A DNA stretch of 64,000 bases from Gaeumannomyces sp. JS-464 (Eukaryota > Ascomycota > Sordariomycetes > Magnaporthales > Magnaporthaceae). The translations under genes and the position numbers were made by a program. Location of the stretch: the NCBI GenBank assembly GCA_002197995.1, contig NGZR01000002.1:3534001-3598000 (forward strand), read 5' to 3'. Below are positions 23,530-36,200 of this stretch, one piece after another. Below the pieces are notes generated by a model that was given only the letters and a program-made list of their open reading frames with translations, did no database searches and was not told the DNA's origin. The stretch's first letter is position 1. Each line of letters opens with the position of its first letter.

Positions 23530-26500
23530 CCGACATCGGAGTCAGGGTTACTCGCCATGTGGTTGGTTGATGTACTTGCCCAGTCCATAGCTGTAATGGT
23601 TCTTTTACCGACCAGCTCTCTTGTACATGAGATCTAACTGTTCGATCTGCCGATTGGATAGGGGAATGGTATATTACGTTATAGTTTCTCCGCCGAGGCC
23701 CTTTATCTGTTAGACCGGAGCAGATAGTGTTGGCATGCATCTCTACGAGATATCATTAGCCGGAAGTCTTCCGCCGAGCACCCAGCCCTATGCAGGAATC
23801 TCAATATTTCGGACTCGTTAGGGGTGTGCCAGCAAACCCGCCATCTATTCGCTAGCTTCTCGCTCCGTATTTCTCCTCCATGACGTTCACAACAAGGGAA
23901 GGTATCATTGCGGCCTTTGGAATCGGTAATTGGAAAGCCCCAATATGGAATCGGCTCGGCCGAGACAGGGGACATATGCAGAGCCTTTGCATCTGTTGCG
24001 AGGTGCCGACTCGACGTTCCCCATTGAGATAGGCTATAGGCAGCGAGGGAAAACACCTGTGCCCGGCGAGGGGCGTGAGTGGATGGGATATCGACATGTA
24101 CCACATCTTACTCAGACAATAAACACCGACCTAGATCTATCATATCCGCATAGGCGGGCTGTCATTTGTCACTATGTCTATGCGAACACACCTCCTGGCA
24201 ACGCCAACGGGGATTCGTTCCGGCCATCTGGAAGCAGCATGCCATGCCCGTTGCTTGCTCCTCGACACCATCACCACCGTTATCCATTTCGGGAAGCATG
24301 ACAGTGGCACAGCCGCGCGCATGCATAAGCCAATCAATCCCTGACCTGAAAGAAACAAAACCTTTGCATGTTCGCGCTTCGCCTCACCAATGCTGTCCTT
24401 TTCCCCTTCTTACTGCAGGGCGGCGGCGGCGGCGCAAACATGGACGGCAGGGCGTGAACTAGATAGGTAGGTAGTTCAAGGTGGGGGTGTAGGTGTAATG
24501 GGTAAATAACGGCCCGGGGATAGGTCCCGCGCTACATCTAGGGCTATCCTGGCTCGTCCCAGCAGAAAACTCAAAAGTCAACTCGCTGGAAACCCAATCA
24601 GTGCGGTGCTGGAGCCCGTAAGGGTGGCAAATGTATCTTTGTCGAGCAGGGATGATTTTTCTCTTTTAAAAATCTGTGATTGGATTGCCCGAAACACGGG
24701 GTCCCTAGTAGGTACTTCGGGTGGGCCGTTATTTAGGTACGCAACCTACGTAGGGCAGACAAGGCGAGAGGATGCCTATGACTCTTGGTAGTAGCGATAT
24801 TGAGCAGCCCGCTTCTGACAGGCGCTGCTGCCTCGAAACCGGGACGGGAAGGCGATGCGTACCAACCACGAGTCTGGAATTCCCATGTGGAGAACACGGA
24901 ACACATGGATGGCAGCCATAAGCATCTGGAATCCGGACAATAAACTGACACTAACCTCAAGCGCACAAGTGACTGAAAGATGCCGACGGGCTAGTGAGGG
25001 ACTGATGCAAGCACAGCCACGGAACCGCCAGGCTCCTGCATCGCGGGGTTTCTCCGTCGGAGAACCAAGCCCCCATGTATGCGGCTGGTGGTGGTGGTGG
25101 TGGTGTGGTTGCGGGTGTTTGTGTGCCAGGGCATTTTCAGCGTCTGCCTGAAGCTTCAATCCTCCACGATCGATGGCTGGCCGATCCCATCCAACGTGCA
25201 TTAGCGCTTAGGAACGCCGGGCGACGGTCCAGGCAGTCTGGGCTGGGACCACTAGTCCCAAGCCGTCGGGTCAAAATAGGAGGAGACAGAAACTCTTTCT
25301 CCAATCACCGTTGAGAGATGCCATCCCAGACAGCCCACTGCCCGCCGCGCTCATGACTAGCGGCTGTCTTCATATGCGGGATGCCTGTTGCTTGGCTGCT
25401 GGTCTCGTTTTCTCTTTTTTCTTTCCGACTCAGTGCAGGTGCTGTAGGCTGGGCCGGGCTGGGCTTTTGTGTTCAGCTGACGGCAGAAGATCTGTGCGTT
25501 CCTCCCGTCCAGCTCAATTTTGAACGTGCGTAATTCAACCAATCACGAAGTTGGGGGCCAAATCGTTTTCATGGCTTCATGTCCAGTGCTTGTAAAATCT
25601 GTGGACGGTGAGTCTGCATGTTGTTTCCCGGTGTTGGTTGCAGTTTGCTCATTGTTTCGTTTGTTCGTTTTGTTTTTTCTTGATTTTGTTTGCCGCTCTG
25701 TCCCTCCAAGACACGCGGCTAGCCGTTGTGGCTGAGCACCGCCGGCGATCCCCTAAAGCAACACACTCACTGCGGGCACTCCAGCCCGTGTAAGCGCACA
25801 CCCTCGAGGAGAAGCAGCGCCTGTCTCGGACTGACAACCCCGCGCCCACTATGCCCGGCTGACATCTCCTGGGAGGAGACAGCCTTCATGGCAAGCTCAA
25901 CCATCCATGAGGTTCGTGTAGGTTGTCAGAGCAGGTCAATCAATCAAGCAATCAACCAAATCAAATCAGTCTGACCAGCCTCAAGGCCGCGTCGCCCCAA
26001 GTATAGTCGCCGCTAGGGAGCCACCAAACGTTCTAGAAAATAAACATGATCAACCCACCACTCCACTCCACTGCTTCCATCCCGTCCTGCAAACGCCCCC
26101 GCCGGCATGCACCCATCATCTCACGCCTCTAAGCCGGTGATAGCCTCCTATGCATGTTGTGGCTCGTGTCGCATTCTAATATGGAAAAGGGAGGGGTCCA
26201 AGAAAACCTTCGGCAATCCCAGGCCTACCGACGGGATGCCGATCCTGATCCTGTTTAGGTAGGTTGCACCTTCCGTCCCCAGCAGCCACCTAGCCCTGTT
26301 CTAGAAAGCACGCAATCCTCATGCTCATGCCGAGACGCTCAAGAAAAAAGGAAAGAGAAAAAGGAAAAGAAAAAAAGAAGGGTCAAACGTAACGAGCTGA
26401 TCCCGCCGTTGCACGGCTGTCAGGGGTGAACCTGGCTGGCGGATGAAAAAGGCCGACTGACGAGAAAAAGAAGAAGAAAGGAAGAGAATAAAATTCCTTC

Positions 26501-29249
26501 TGGAAACTCTCGGCCGAACACGAACGCGACATAGGATCCTGTTGTGTGCCATTACAGCTCCCCAATGCCTGCTCGGCGCCGAGAGCGACGCCTCTCTTTC
26601 GTAGTAACCCATCCATCCCCCTCCTACTCCTCCTGGCTGGACACGGCAAAGTCCGATAACAACCCTACTGTCTCATCCTTCAGTCTTTTTTTCTTTTTTC
26701 TTCTTTTTTTTCGTCATGCTTCTGATTCTTCGTGTCTGTAACGGTGCAGCCTCGGTTAGTAAGTAAGGTAGCAGTCGGCGGCTAGAGAAACAGGCAGAGT
26801 CAATGGAAGCCCATATGCGTCCCCAGTATTTGTGTGCCCCCTGGGTCTTGATTTGATAGGCTGGGCGCGTCTTTGAGCTTGGGACGAGGTATGACATATG
26901 CACTCAATTGCGTGGGCGGTCCGGAAGCAGCAGCACCCCGCGGCCGCCGCAATACCCGCCACCCTTTCGGCCCGGGCACCCTGAAACGCCCGGTATCGAG
27001 ATTCTAGAATCACAAAGGCATTGTTGTGTAGCCGCGCCGCCCCTGAAAGCTGCCCCAGAATGAGCGTCTGGGTGGCCTGCGGAAACGGCCGAGGAGGGTC
27101 ATCACTTACTACAGAGACTTACGATAGGGTAATCCCTTGACCTCCAACAACACCCCAGGCCCGACGTCAGAGGGTCGGGGCTAAGCGGCCGGTCACATCA
27201 CACTTTCGCCCGGTGAGGGACAACCCGCTTGAGCATATCGGTATGATCGGCGCTGCGTGGACGAGGCACGAGTGAAGACGGTGACACTTTTGGTCTGAAC
27301 AAAACGGGATTCCTTTTATGTTATTCCTTGAACCTTTGTTCAATTAACTACTATTTGTAGCCTTAATGACGAATAAGCATTGGTATCAACGAGCCCGCCT
27401 CCAGGGCGGCTTCCAGACCGCCTCCTGCAACATAGAGAATTTCCCAGCATCCCATGCCACTCCCACAGAGAGTTCGAGTCTGAATGAGGGGTCGTGGGGG
27501 TTCAGTGTCCTAGCTTGACCAGCTAGGGCGCGAAAAGGAGCCATGCACAGCAGGGGCTCGAATTGCGCTTCCTCTCGCCGGCCAACGGACTGATCCCACA
27601 CTCCACCTTCCAGGACTCGCGGCTTGCCCGCGTCCACTGAAGGATTTGGGCTGTAGTGAGATGACTACACATGCATCGCCTCCTCCCTCCTGATTCCCAT
27701 CTTCGGCGGCCAATCGACGCCTGAAAGCGTCTCAACTTGTAGCCCTCTCCCGAGGCTTCCATGCCTAGAGCTAGACAGTATCCTCGAGGGGCGAGTCTCA
27801 GGCCCCGCCCGGGTGTTGACGAGCCGGCGGGATGGCTCCGCCCTCGGACTGTGCTATGAGGGATGGTAGGGGGTTTGTGGCAACGACAGCGATGAATCGC
27901 CATGCATCGTGCCCTGTCCGGCAGGGTCCTTGTCGGTATCTCTTCCGGTTCGATGCAGTAGAGCTTGCGCTTTCCCAGTGTTGATGACTCCCACCTCGCT
28001 CTTCTTCTTTGGCGTTCTTTTGTGTTCCGCATCCGAAGCGCTCGTTGAGCGCCGGGAGCTGATGGCCAGTGGTCCTCCCCTGTCGGCAACCAGTGCCTGC
28101 TCTGACCGCGACATCGCTCCATGTCGCCTCGTCTCGGCTACGCGGTGATGTCTTATTATCGATCGGCCTCCACGTGGGGGGATGCCTCGCTTCAAAAACG
28201 GACCCAGTCCTGGCGTAGGCATCCCTGATTCGGATAGTTTCCGTCGACATCTCGATCCGTGATTTTTTTCGTCTTAACAAGAATGCTGTTGCTCAACATC
28301 AAGCTGAGAGGTCGATTCGGTTGTTCGCGATTAAAAAGTCGTCTTGCGAGGTCGCTCGGGGTATATATCCGTCGTGAGGGTCGTAACGTCATCCGCAAGA
28401 CAGAAAGAAAATCCAAAGGCCGAAACAAAAAAGAAAAAAAGAAGGGAAAGAAGTCTTCCAAGCGAGTGCAGTTGGTTTCGGTGATTCGAACCGGAAACAA
28501 ATGCGTCAGGGGGGTATCTCTTAAAAAGAAAAGCCTCTTTATGCCGTATAACCAATGGGGGAAACCAGGAGGAAATGATAAAAACCCAAGAAAAATGTGG
28601 AAGAAGCCATAGCGAAATGGCCTTCCAGGCTCGGACCTCTTGCCGAGCTCAAGGTTGCATTGCTGCGTGTTCCTCTTGTGTAGAAAAAGGCGACAAATGA
28701 AAAAGGAAATTCGAGAAAACAGCCTGCCTGTACCTGCCCTGCTGTAAATGCAACAAATACCCGCCCGGGATCCAGCCGATGGAGAGGGAAAAAGGAAATC
28801 AAAGGAAACAGCTGGTGACCGAGCTAGCGGTGTGGTGGGAGACGAGGCAACGATGATAAGAGGAGAGTGGACCAGAAAACCCAAAACGCTCGCTTGCTAA
28901 ACCAAGGAAATAATGATGACCAGACAAATGAAATAGTAGGGAAGAGAAAAGGAAATATTAGGTTTGCGCCGTTGGTATAATTGGAGTGGTGTCGCAGGCT
29001 CGCTCCAGATGCAAGAAAACGCCCGATATGCCGTTTGTTGATGATCGCCTCGTCGCCGCCGCTGTTGTGCTCGTTGCCAGAAGTGTAGAGTGGTGTTCCG
29101 TTTTGCTTGGTAGCAGATTCGCTTGTCCTTGGCCCAGTAGATCTCACAAGATAGCGAGACATCATAGAACAAGTGTGGAGGAACGTTGATAGTCGACGTC
29201 AGGAAGACGTGACCGTCGGGTGGCCAGCTCCAGTGACAGACGGTGGTTG
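23530..29249. other. Gene-poor spacer of about 5.7 kb
   Basis: No supported gene. It contains short TAGGTA/TACCTA-rich stretches (24463-24476, 24708-24755, 26256-26266), a GGT repeat at about 25084-25106, purine-rich runs at 26340-26380 and 28425-28450, and the palindromic B-box-like sequence near 28475-28490. The longest ORF (28192-28884, minus) lacks family features. Confidence 0.5.
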
Positions 29250-30278
29250 TCACATGGTGGTGGTGTACTCCTGATACCTATCCCAGCCAAAGCCGCCGTA
29301 GCCGACGCTGACGCCGCACTGGGGTGCAAGCATGCTCGGCAGGGGAAGTTGCGGGATAGGCGACGTGACGACGGGAGAGCTGTAGTAGTATCCCGCCGAC
29401 GAGAAGGGTTGGCTGAAAGACGGGGTTGGCGAAGGCAGCTGGCACTCAGTCATGGCCATGGTCGCCCAGATGGAGTTGTTCGAGTCGGCTGTCGTGGAAA
29501 CGACGCCAGGACTTGATGGCAGGACCCTCCAGGACTCGACGGGCGCGGGTAGCGACGTCGGGATGGTGGGCTGGGACCACATGCTGATGCCGACCGGGGA
29601 ACTGGGCAGCAGGGGCGGTTGGCGGACGACTTCGACAATCTTGGGCGGCGGGGGCAGCAGAGGCTTCATGAGGCCCAAGATGGCGTTCTTGACATCTTCA
29701 CTCTTCCCGTTGAGAAGCTCGCCGGCTCCTTCCTCCTCTAGGCCCTCGAGAGCAGAGACGTGCGTGCGGAAAACGTATTTGTTGATGGCCTGGATGAACT
29801 CCTCGTGCAGCTTCTTGCATTGTTGCTCCTTCTCGGCCCAGTCATAGGTGCTCGCCTTGGTGTTGGGGCAATGGACCTCCTTGTGGTACGCGATCAGGGC
29901 CTCAATGGTGTCTGGGGTCAGCTTGTAGGCCACCTCGTTGCGCAGGACCATGTCGACATGGACGATGTAGGCCTCAACGTGCACCATCTTGTAGTTTGAT
30001 ATGGCCTCCTTGAGGGGATCCGAGTCCTTGGTGAGCTCCGAATCGGGCACCTTGGTGAACATGAGCGAGGCCAGGGTCCAGATGGCATTTGGCGACGACA
30101 GGGTTTCGGTCAGACACCTCTGGTGCTGCGGAACGCTGTTGAGCGGGCGCTTTACCCTGTTGATGCGCTTCAGAGTCTGCGTCAACCAGGGCTCGACCTT
30201 GGAGCCGAGGACGACGTTGACGGAGGCAGCGCGGGGAGCAAAGGCCGCAGCCGAGGCCGGTAATAGTTGCGGAGGCAT
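29250..30278 (-). CDS. Hypothetical protein, 342 residues
   Basis: A single uninterrupted frame from ATG at 30278 (ATGCCTCCGCAA) to the stop at 29250. No family is recognised. Residues about 60-240 look helical, with Met-, His- and charged-residue-rich helices (NYKMVHVEAYIVHVDMVLRN; AEKEQQCKKLHEEFIQAINK). The last 110 residues are a Pro/Ser/Val-rich tail with PLLPPPPKIVEVVRQPPLLP, Gly/Tyr-rich at the end. The frame stays open for several hundred bases 5' of the ATG, but that part is pyrimidine-rich and reads as 5' UTR. It sits alone inside a gene-poor stretch. Unlike most long genes here it has no frame break. A lineage-restricted gene is possible; function is unknown. Confidence 0.6.
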   Translation of the reverse strand: MPPQLLPASAAAFAPRAASVNVVLGSKVEPWLTQTLKRINRVKRPLNSVPQHQRCLTETLSSPNAIWTLASLMFTKVPDSELTKDSDPLKEAISNYKMVHVEAYIVHVDMVLRNEVAYKLTPDTIEALIAYHKEVHCPNTKASTYDWAEKEQQCKKLHEEFIQAINKYVFRTHVSALEGLEEEGAGELLNGKSEDVKNAILGLMKPLLPPPPKIVEVVRQPPLLPSSPVGISMWSQPTIPTSLPAPVESWRVLPSSPGVVSTTADSNNSIWATMAMTECQLPSPTPSFSQPFSSAGYYYSSPVVTSPIPQLPLPSMLAPQCGVSVGYGGFGWDRYQEYTTTM

Positions 30279-33200
30279 GATGCTTGTTGTTGTTGTGCTT
30301 GGAAGCGCCGGGCAGAGTCTTGGGCTAGCTTCCGGTGACGGAGGTCGGCGAACAGGAGCTGGGAGATGGCAGAAGAAGTGTGACGACCGGAGGTATGGTA
30401 AGGCGGTGGAGCACTCGGAGGAGGGGAGGGGGGAACAGGAGTCGGGGGTGGGCAAACGAATAATAAAGGAAGAAAGGGGACGGAGCCGGGCGGACCCAAG
30501 ACAAGGGATCGAGCTGACGCGCCTGCAACCGCGAATGGGAAGAAGAGAACGGAGGACGAGGTTACCCGTGAGGAGAGGGGAGAGAGCGAAAGGTGAGAGT
30601 GAGATGGTGGGTGGAATCGATGTGATATACGGGTAGCAAGCTAGTAGTTGGGCCCTTGTTCCCCGCCCAGTGACCCTGCCTGGTCCTCCCGATAAACACC
30701 AGGCCTGGCACCGCACACCACCACCCACTGCGGCTACCTCCACCCTCCCACCCAGGTACGCTGTGGTTCTGGAGATACATGGGGCCCTCACGACCCTGTC
30801 GGCGCAAAAGGCCTTGCCGACGCGACTGCATGCCGACTGAGCCTGCGGTGCATGCAGCCAACTTGGCCCAGCCCACAGCTTTTGCCTGCAAGGCGACGAC
30901 GAGTGGCCACTTTGGAGTACGTAACTAGCACGAATGTACATGTCTCCCTACTACTTGGTAGGCTAGCAACTCGCGCAGCTGTCCGTTGCTGAAGGCAAGC
31001 GAGGGCCGAGAGGGTGTGCGCAGGAGGGTATGGCCTAGCTGTGGGGTGTGCAGTATAAGCGGTGGCCATATCGGCCGACAGAAGAAGCGAGAGGCTTGCC
31101 TCCCCGAAAGGAGAAAAAGCAAAGGAAAAATACACCAGACTGGGTCAAAAAAAAAAAACCTGCCTGACTGTCGACGAAAGCGCACTTGCGGAACTACCGC
31201 TGCATGGCAAGCTGGGATCGGAGGGAAGTCCAAAAAATGGCGCTAGTGTCGCCTGGGCTGCTCGCTGCTCCTTGCTTCGCTGAGCAAGGAGCCAAAACCC
31301 TAGGACAGGCAGTGGCGCCACACCAGGCCAGCGGACAGATGGGTGCGCTCGCTTGCTGCAGGCCCACGCTTGTGGGAAGGAAAGAGAGGAAAAAAGAGAG
31401 AGGAAATGGCGGGGCAGCAAGGAGGGCAGACAGGGGTAGGGGGTGGAAGGGGTGTGCGCGAGGGCTGGGTCGACGTCGCTAGCCGTGGGTGGCATGTGGC
31501 CCTCTGGGTGAAGATCAGCAGGCATCGAAAAGGATCTCCGAGAAGGATGGCAAGGAAAGACCCCAGTCTGTGAGGCCGGTACGTACCACCAGGGTTTGGG
31601 AGACCACATTATGGAGACTGGGTGAACGTTTCGTGCCCAGCGGCACTGGTCGGCCCCACCACCCCACTCTGAGGCAACTTTTTTTTCCTTACTGAATTTT
31701 TTTTCTTTGCTTTTTTTTTCTTGTTGCTCAAACCCCCTCGCCTCGTCCGGCGGCGGGGCGCGACTCCAGTCCTGTGCATGCAGTAGGGTACTGGTGGTGG
31801 GCTGTGCTCGCGGCCTGCATATGCTGGATGACAGGAAATCCGAGCCCCCTCCAGGCAATGGGACAGCCGATGGGTGCGGGCTAAGTTGCAACCACAGCTG
31901 AAAGGCGCATCCAGTCTTGCCGGTCCTGGCGAACTGGCCGCGCGCTGGCTCAGCGCCACCCCTCCGTGCCTCCCTCCTCGGACTGGACGCTGCAAAAAGT
32001 CACAAGCCGCTGCCCGCGTTGCCGCACAGGCGCTCTGGAAACCGTGCGCCCGTCGGCCGACGACGACGTTGCGTGCTGGATGCGGTCGGGCTCATCTCCA
32101 TGTGCCACCTCACTCGTCTGTCTGCCTGCCTGCCTGCCTGCCTGCCTGTCTAGTCTGGTGTTTAATTGATTGCTTCTGCAGGCCGAGCAGCAGCGCATGC
32201 CGGAAGGGAGGCAATTCCAAACGACATTGCATGCAATGGCCACATCGAAACCTGCTCCGATATCAGGAGGCTGGGCGTCGCAGGGAGGGATGCCGCAGAA
32301 GAATAAAGAAAGAAAGAAAGAAAAAAAAAGGCACTCTTGGCCAGCCTTCGGGAATTAACTGATATTGCCCTGATATTACCCACACCACTCGATTCCCCCA
32401 TCCATTTCCCAGCAACCCATGGATACGATATCATGGCATACCTTAGCTTGCCACACCCACCACAGCCAAAACAAATCCTGTGCCGCCGGAATGCGCTCTG
32501 CCGCATAGCGAGAAACAATTGTGTCGCCGGAGTCATCGCCAGGCAGGCCGGTTGGCCGTTGGGCGCAAAAACAAAAGAAGTCCTGCATGCTGAACCTTTG
32601 ATGAGAATGCCTATTGGGCCTCGGCGGCTGCTCTTGCAGCGCCGGATGCATCCCCGGGCCTCTCTTCGGCCGTCTCGCACCCACCACGACGACTCTCCTA
32701 AACCGTCCCAACTAGCATGTACGAGTCGCAGGCTATTACCCATCCCTCAACAGTATGCAAACCGGGGACCCATCCGAAGGCCGGCGCACCTTGCGGAGTG
32801 GTGTGTCATGCAGGTCGCATGCGCGGTGCGCCTGTGATGGATAGCAACATACCTCGTATGCCGGTAGCTCTGTCGAAACGAAGGAATTACGCATTTACGA
32901 AGTGCGGACCCCTTCCTTCGTAGAAAAAAAGCCGCGCTTATCATGCAGAGACGTCTTGGGGCCCACAAGACCGCGACTGCATGGCTGTTGTTGCTTCTCC
33001 TGCGCTGACACTTACAGCGCCAATACGCTCGTTGAGATTGTTTCAAGCCTTCCCTCATCTCTGGAAATTGGATCATCACAGCCATCCTTCCAGTAGGGCC
33101 CGGCTGAGGGCGGAGCTGAAACCGACGACACATGACAGTTGAACAAGATGGAGAATAGCCTCAGCAGCAAGCGGAGAAGTGTCTAATTAGAGGAAAGCGC

Positions 33201-36200
33201 AACAAGCAACAGGGCTCTCGGCTGTCCGCTTTGGGACTCCCTACTCCCTCCACGCTCGGCAGAGTGTGGACGTAAAGGAGGGACGACGCAGCTCGACGTC
33301 CCACCCTTGGGCTTTGAAACACGGACAAGATGTCGTAGTTCGGTATCGCGCGTTACCTAGTAGCACGGCGCCTACCAGCCTAGGCCTGTCCCTGCTCTTG
33401 GTGGCGGGAGAAGATCGGCTTAAACGGCCTGTAGCATCTCTGCTCGTGTACACCTGCTCAGAAGCGTCGCATTGGTGAGAGAGTGAGAAAAACAGGGCCG
33501 GCAAGGGAAGCCGCTGCGAACCCCGTTTTGACTCGCCCGGCCCACGAAGGGGTTTACTCATGCCAGATCTGGGGTGTAGGGTATAACCTAGGGTGATCAT
33601 CGCGCCCCCCAACACAGACCCTCCATCCCATCGTTCCATCCACTTTGAGGAGGGACGGATAGGATACACAAGGGAGGCAGAGCCACCCCCAGAGAGAGAA
33701 AAGGCCTGGGAGCCCATCTCCTGTGCCCGGAGGGTCGAGCCGTAACCGGACTAGGGCGGCAAGGCGGACAGGGAGAATGGGAGAAGCGAAAACGAACGAG
33801 AGCCAGTAGATGGCTTGTGTCGACGAAGTCTCCTTTTTCCCTTTTTCAGGAAGTCGGCCTTCTCAAGTCTGATTGGCTGTTGAGCTCGGTCAGCCGGCCA
33901 ATGAAAGAAAGGCCGAGGGGGAGGCTACGTGATTGGCAGAAATTCAGAATAGAGAATGGATATGGAGGGGGCAGGGGTCGAGGCCTCGCCTGGTCCCCTA
34001 TTCTAGACCGGAGGACAAAAAGGAAAACAACACCTGACACTTGTGGAGAGCGCGCCTTCTTTTTTTTTTTTTTTCTCCCTCTGTGGGATGGGGAATGTTG
34101 AAGCGAGAAATGAGATACATTGCACGCTTGCATGAAGGTTGACCATGGCCGGCGACGAGGCCGTTGCACGGTATGCAGGGGCGTGCGGAAAGGGCAGGAG
34201 AATTGGAAGGGGTAGACATTGGACTAGGCCGGGGCGAGAGGATGCTCGCTCCCTCGCCAGAGCTCCCACCCAGCGTGCCGCATGCCGCCAGATGGAGTCC
34301 GCATTGGACGGGCGTCTGGCCTGCGAGCCGTCGTAGTTCCCGTTGGAAGGCGGCGGGTAGTGGGGGCCGTGCAATATGGACTCATCAGGAGCTCAGGCCA
34401 ATCCCGGCGCGGAGAGTCGAGCTCCCCGGCCTTAGGCCACACGTCCCAAGGCGCCCATCATCAATGCGACGGGAGGAATCAAGGACGCGTCTCTCTGGGA
34501 TGAAGGAGTCACTGCCTCCTGCATCGTCTCGGGGTCGCAAAGACGCAGCGGTGCCGCGCCAGTCGATTGGGGCAGCGACAGGAGGATGATCGAGAAGGTC
34601 CGATATCGCGCTACCAGCCCCATGCATGACACAACCCAGCGCGACGAGTGCGCGGCGGAGAGTATCGTCTCAGTTCTCGCTTGACCGCTGGGGCTCGCCT
34701 CGAAATGGCCGCGCGCCGGCGGCGAAATAGCGCGTGTGAGTCAATTGAAGACTCTGCCGGGACATGTGGGTGGCTCCCGTTCGTTGGGGCGCGTACCTGC
34801 GTGAAGTTGTCATGTGATGGGCAGGAAAAAAAAAAGCGCGCACAGTTTTGCGGCTTGGCGTCGGTTACCCCAGGCCTCGTCGCTGTGGCACATGCCACAT
34901 GGAGGATGAGCGGTGTTGACCAGTGGTCAAACGGTGGCTGCGCCAAAGCAGGCTGGGCCTTGTCGAGGGAACCAAGGGACGTGCGTGCATTGCGCGAGGG
35001 CTTCTGTCGCACAAACCCTGGAGGAGCACAACAGCGCAGCGGCAGGGCTCGGCCTAACGCCGACCGACCTCCATCTGCTCCCGCCTGTGCTGGAAACTCA
35101 TGCACATCGGCCCAGCTCGAGTCCTTTTGGGGCTATTTTTGGTGCTGGCATTCAGCCGATCCTGGGCCGTGTGATCCGCTCTGCCGCCGCATTGTGCAGT
35201 ACCCTCACTACATGAAGAAGGCTGGATGGAGAACCGTATTGCACAGAACCGCATCCTGCAGGCGAGCCTTGGTAAGGGCCTTGCCAATCGACCTCGCACA
35301 TTGAACCCCGTGACCACTTTCATGTCAGTTGACTCGGCTGGATGGCGCTTTGGAAGATTGGAATTGGTCCTTATTTTCTTTTCTTTTTTTTCTTTTCATT
35401 CCAACCCTATCTGTGCCGAAGGTCACATGAATCCTCGGAGACCTCCATGTTACGATTTGCATGCACACTCCCGTCTTTGTGACCGAAGTCGATGACGAGG
35501 GCAAACCTCAATGAAGCCATGCGTGGTTGGCGGCTCGCCTGTTGAGGAGGTTCAGGGGTTGAGCCTAATCGGCCCCTTTTCGGGTCTCTCAGGCCACCTT
35601 GTCGAAACTGCGTGCCAGCCCAGCTTGGCTAGAATCGGCTTTATACGACAATCCGTGATAGTTGGCGCGCATCTCACGCCCCGACGATCTCAACATGGTG
35701 GTACCTGGTTACTCGCCATCAGATGTCTCTTCACGGCATCACGGATATGAGTGCAGCCGCCTTGCGCACCAAGCAACGCCAATAGAGACGACATACGGAT
35801 GTCCATCTGAAGCATGCATCCCCTAGTCCTTGGTTTAGGTGACCAGACGCCGGAGAGAGAACAGAGAGTACGACAAACTAACCTCGGCTCTGGCGCTGGC
35901 GCTGGCGTGGTTGGTGTTGGCGCCTAGCGACAAGGTGGATTTTAGTATACCAGCTACGGAGGTCAATATAGTCGCCTAGGTATCCATCTATCCCCAACCA
36001 GTTGAAGGTCGTAATCCTCTAGGCGCCTAGCTCGAGACACGACATGCTAGTCTGCAATGTCGGCTACTAAGGATCTCAAGAAAAGCGTTGCGTCGGCCGA
36101 ATAGAAGCGGAAGTCATGATTCCCGTGCTTCAGGACCACGACCTGCCAGTTGCGGCGATATGCGGATGAGGCGAAAGAGGTTGTGGTGCTGGTGGCGCAG

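Noticed and set aside
28470..28565. tRNA-like sequence on the minus strand with GGTTCGAATC
   Set aside because: GGTTTC/GAAACC could pair as an acceptor, but the T-arm stem does not pair around TTCGAAT and the anticodon loop is the wrong size.
28192..28884. 230-codon minus-strand ORF
   Set aside because: Phe/Ser/Arg-rich translation of purine-rich DNA, no family features, no codon bias and no supporting splice or start context.
34648..35304. 218-codon plus-strand ORF
   Set aside because: Composition is that of random GC-rich sequence and nothing resembles a protein family.
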